Assembly (NCBI RefSeq): GCF_035582795.1
Contig: NC_134365.1
Coordinates: 74,133,635 to 74,197,634 of the forward strand
Direction of reading: 5' to 3'
DNA: 64,000 nucleotides
Source: Mycteria americana
Taxonomy: Eukaryota > Chordata > Aves > Ciconiiformes > Ciconiidae
In this document: in pieces, positions 62,521-64,000 of the stretch
How positions within the stretch are numbered: position 1 is the first letter of the stretch
How the letters are laid out: the number at the start of each line of letters is the position of its first letter
Position numbers and translations under genes: made by a program
The notes under the pieces: generated by a model
Databases searched by the model: none
What the model was told of the DNA's origin: nothing
The model's input: the letters and a program-made list of their open reading frames with translations, nothing else

Positions 62521-63509
62521 ACACATATCTTCAATATCTACCTTCCTAAATTTTGATGCTCATCTGTCTGAGAGTCAGGTTATTAGGCATGCACCTAATA
62601 ATGTGTATGGAGCAGCACAGACGGCTTCTCCCCAAGGAGATAGTCCTGTTAGCTGTTTTGTGCTGTCATGGATCTCTTGCATTTTGTCTAACAAAATTAG
62701 AGAAGGAAATGGCATTTGTTATTTGCAGTGTTTCAATCCCTCTTTGAAACCCACAGACAAGTACTGCAGCTGGTATAAGTAGATTTAAAATGGCAGAAGT
62801 ATATTTGGTGGAGGAAAGATTTACTAGCTGTGCAGAAAAGGCGTGGAATCTGGGGGCAGTGAATGGGCTCCGAGCACTTCTTTCTCTGTAAATGGCTAAA
62901 CTGATAAGAAAGTATTGGTATCTGGCAGTGCCTGTTAGCTAGAGACCAAAGCATCTTTACCAACAATTTCCCACTGCAGAATTTGGGTCTTATGGGCACT
63001 CTTTTTTTTTTTTTTAATCAAAATAAATATATAAAAAAATATTAATTTTTCCTTTTTGTGTTGCACACGTGTGTGTGTATGCGTGTGTGTGGTTTTTATT
63101 TTATTTTCATAACCATTCCTAAGGAGACAGAGGGAAGATTTGCCCTCTTAAAATAATGGCAAAGATAGCAAATCAGATGGTAGTGGGGGGAGGAACAGCC
63201 TTGAGGAGACTGTTTATGAAGGCTTTCATTCCATCATGTACCTTGGACATAGCTCAAGTGAGGGAGAATCTGCTATGCCAAATCTAAACTTGGCCCTGGT
63301 AGAGGCAGATAAGGACCTGTGCCTAGTGTAAGCCATGGGAAGAATCATATTTGGAGACAGGCACAGCTGATTGAATCAAAGATAGTGATAACCTGTGGAT
63401 CAGACTGTGCATCTTTTTGACAAGCATCAGCTGTTCGTTCCTAGCCTCTGGGTGACTCCTTTATACCAGATGCAGTATTTCAAAAAACAATTGCTAGTGA
63501 TGCGGATTA
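62521..63509. other. No gene recognised; T-run and TG-rich stretch
   Basis: T14 at 63002-63015 is followed by A+T-rich sequence and a short, interrupted TG stretch near 63067-63091. Open frames are short and unrecognised. Confidence 0.5.
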
Positions 63510-63530
63510 GGGGGGGGGGGGGAGGGAGGG
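63510..63530 (+). repeat. G-rich tract, potential G-quadruplex
   Basis: Thirteen consecutive G residues are followed by A-GGG-A-GGG. At least four G3 runs with 1-nt loops are available, the minimum for an intramolecular G-quadruplex on the + strand. Read directly; length may vary between individuals or by sequencing error. Confidence 0.9.
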
Positions 63531-64000
63531 AATGTAAATTGGAAGCTACCCAAGTTCCGACTATGCATGGGTGTCCCATGGGTCAGATGAGAGAGGCTGT
63601 TTCCCAGGAATCACAGGCCAGATGACATTTGCAGAAAATGTGGAGGCAAAGGCTATTAGAAATGGAATTGCCTGAATAGGGGGAGGCCACATAAGAGGAA
63701 TTAAAATTTGCTAATGCAGTAAGGTCACCATTAGCAACAATTAGTATCCCCAGTGTGGGCAGCTACCCCTAAACCGATGCTATTATGTGTCTGGAGACAT
63801 CAACAGATAAAAGGTTACAGTGGACAAAGGATCCGAATTTGGTGATCCCTGGAAAACGACAGGTGTGGAGGACAAGTACATTTTTGACTGCAGGAGTTAA
63901 ATAGGTGGCCGCTGCACGTCAGCTACTGCATACAGCAGGAGAAATCCAGCTGTTTATCCAATCAAGGCTGCTGCATGGCTACATGCCGTTTCAAGCTGGA
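63531..64000. other. No gene recognised
   Basis: Unique-looking DNA to the end of the window with no open frame, RNA gene or repeat that I can identify. Confidence 0.45.

Noticed and set aside
1..64000. Endogenous retrovirus or LTR element
   Set aside because: I looked for tRNA primer-binding-site-like sequence, paired LTR ends and gag/pol motifs and saw none. The only reverse-transcriptase sequence is CR1.
1..64000. CRISPR array, operons or other prokaryotic systems
   Set aside because: There are no regularly spaced direct repeats and no dense same-strand coding. CR1 and MIR content shows vertebrate nuclear DNA.

Overview
The window reads as nuclear DNA of a bird, from a large gene-poor region. 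The main evidence is a 5'-truncated CR1 LINE at 30196-31303 that ends in the avian-type tail of short ATTCTGTG-like units. Older and more eroded CR1 and MIR/CORE-type SINE copies, an overall A+T-rich composition and mononucleotide runs fit this. There are no operons, ribosome-binding sites or prokaryotic genes. Open frames above about 60 codons are mostly chance: they lack splice context, overlap on both strands and encode no protein I recognise.

Layout. 1-15.9 kb is single-copy-looking DNA with two MIR-type SINE fragments (4.26 kb and 12.9 kb). 15.9-17.3 kb holds two speculative exon-like segments. At 20.1 kb lies a nearly full-length degenerate tRNA-headed SINE whose (ATT)n tail has grown into a compound ATT/ACT microsatellite. 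20.4-28.9 kb has no recognisable gene, but includes an A-rich purine tract and a modest CpG/GC-rich patch at 25.9-26.3 kb. The best protein-coding candidate is a phase 1-1 exon at 28909-29025. The young CR1 follows at 30.2 kb. Its open frame is still uninterrupted, but the reverse-transcriptase FADD box reads FADN. 32.6-34.7 kb is A+T-rich, dense in homeodomain-like motifs and looks like conserved regulatory DNA.

34.7-64 kb is again gene-poor. It contains a reverse-oriented MIR-type SINE (40.4 kb), GC-rich patches (38.1 and 42.9 kb) and a small CpG island with a near-perfect hairpin (45.9-46.2 kb). Two RFX X-box-like sites lie at 46.48 and 47.71 kb, followed by another MIR (46.8 kb), a 54-bp alternating purine-pyrimidine tract (48.06 kb), an old CR1 3' end (50.4-50.65 kb) and a potential G-quadruplex (63.5 kb).

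The window most likely lies in a large intron or in an intergenic regulatory desert near a developmental gene. I found no new enzymatic or defence system. The observations most worth testing are the candidate exon at 28.9 kb, the CpG island with its flanks at 45.9-46.5 kb, and the motif-rich block at 32.7-34.7 kb. Repeat assignments come from recalled consensus features, not from an alignment.
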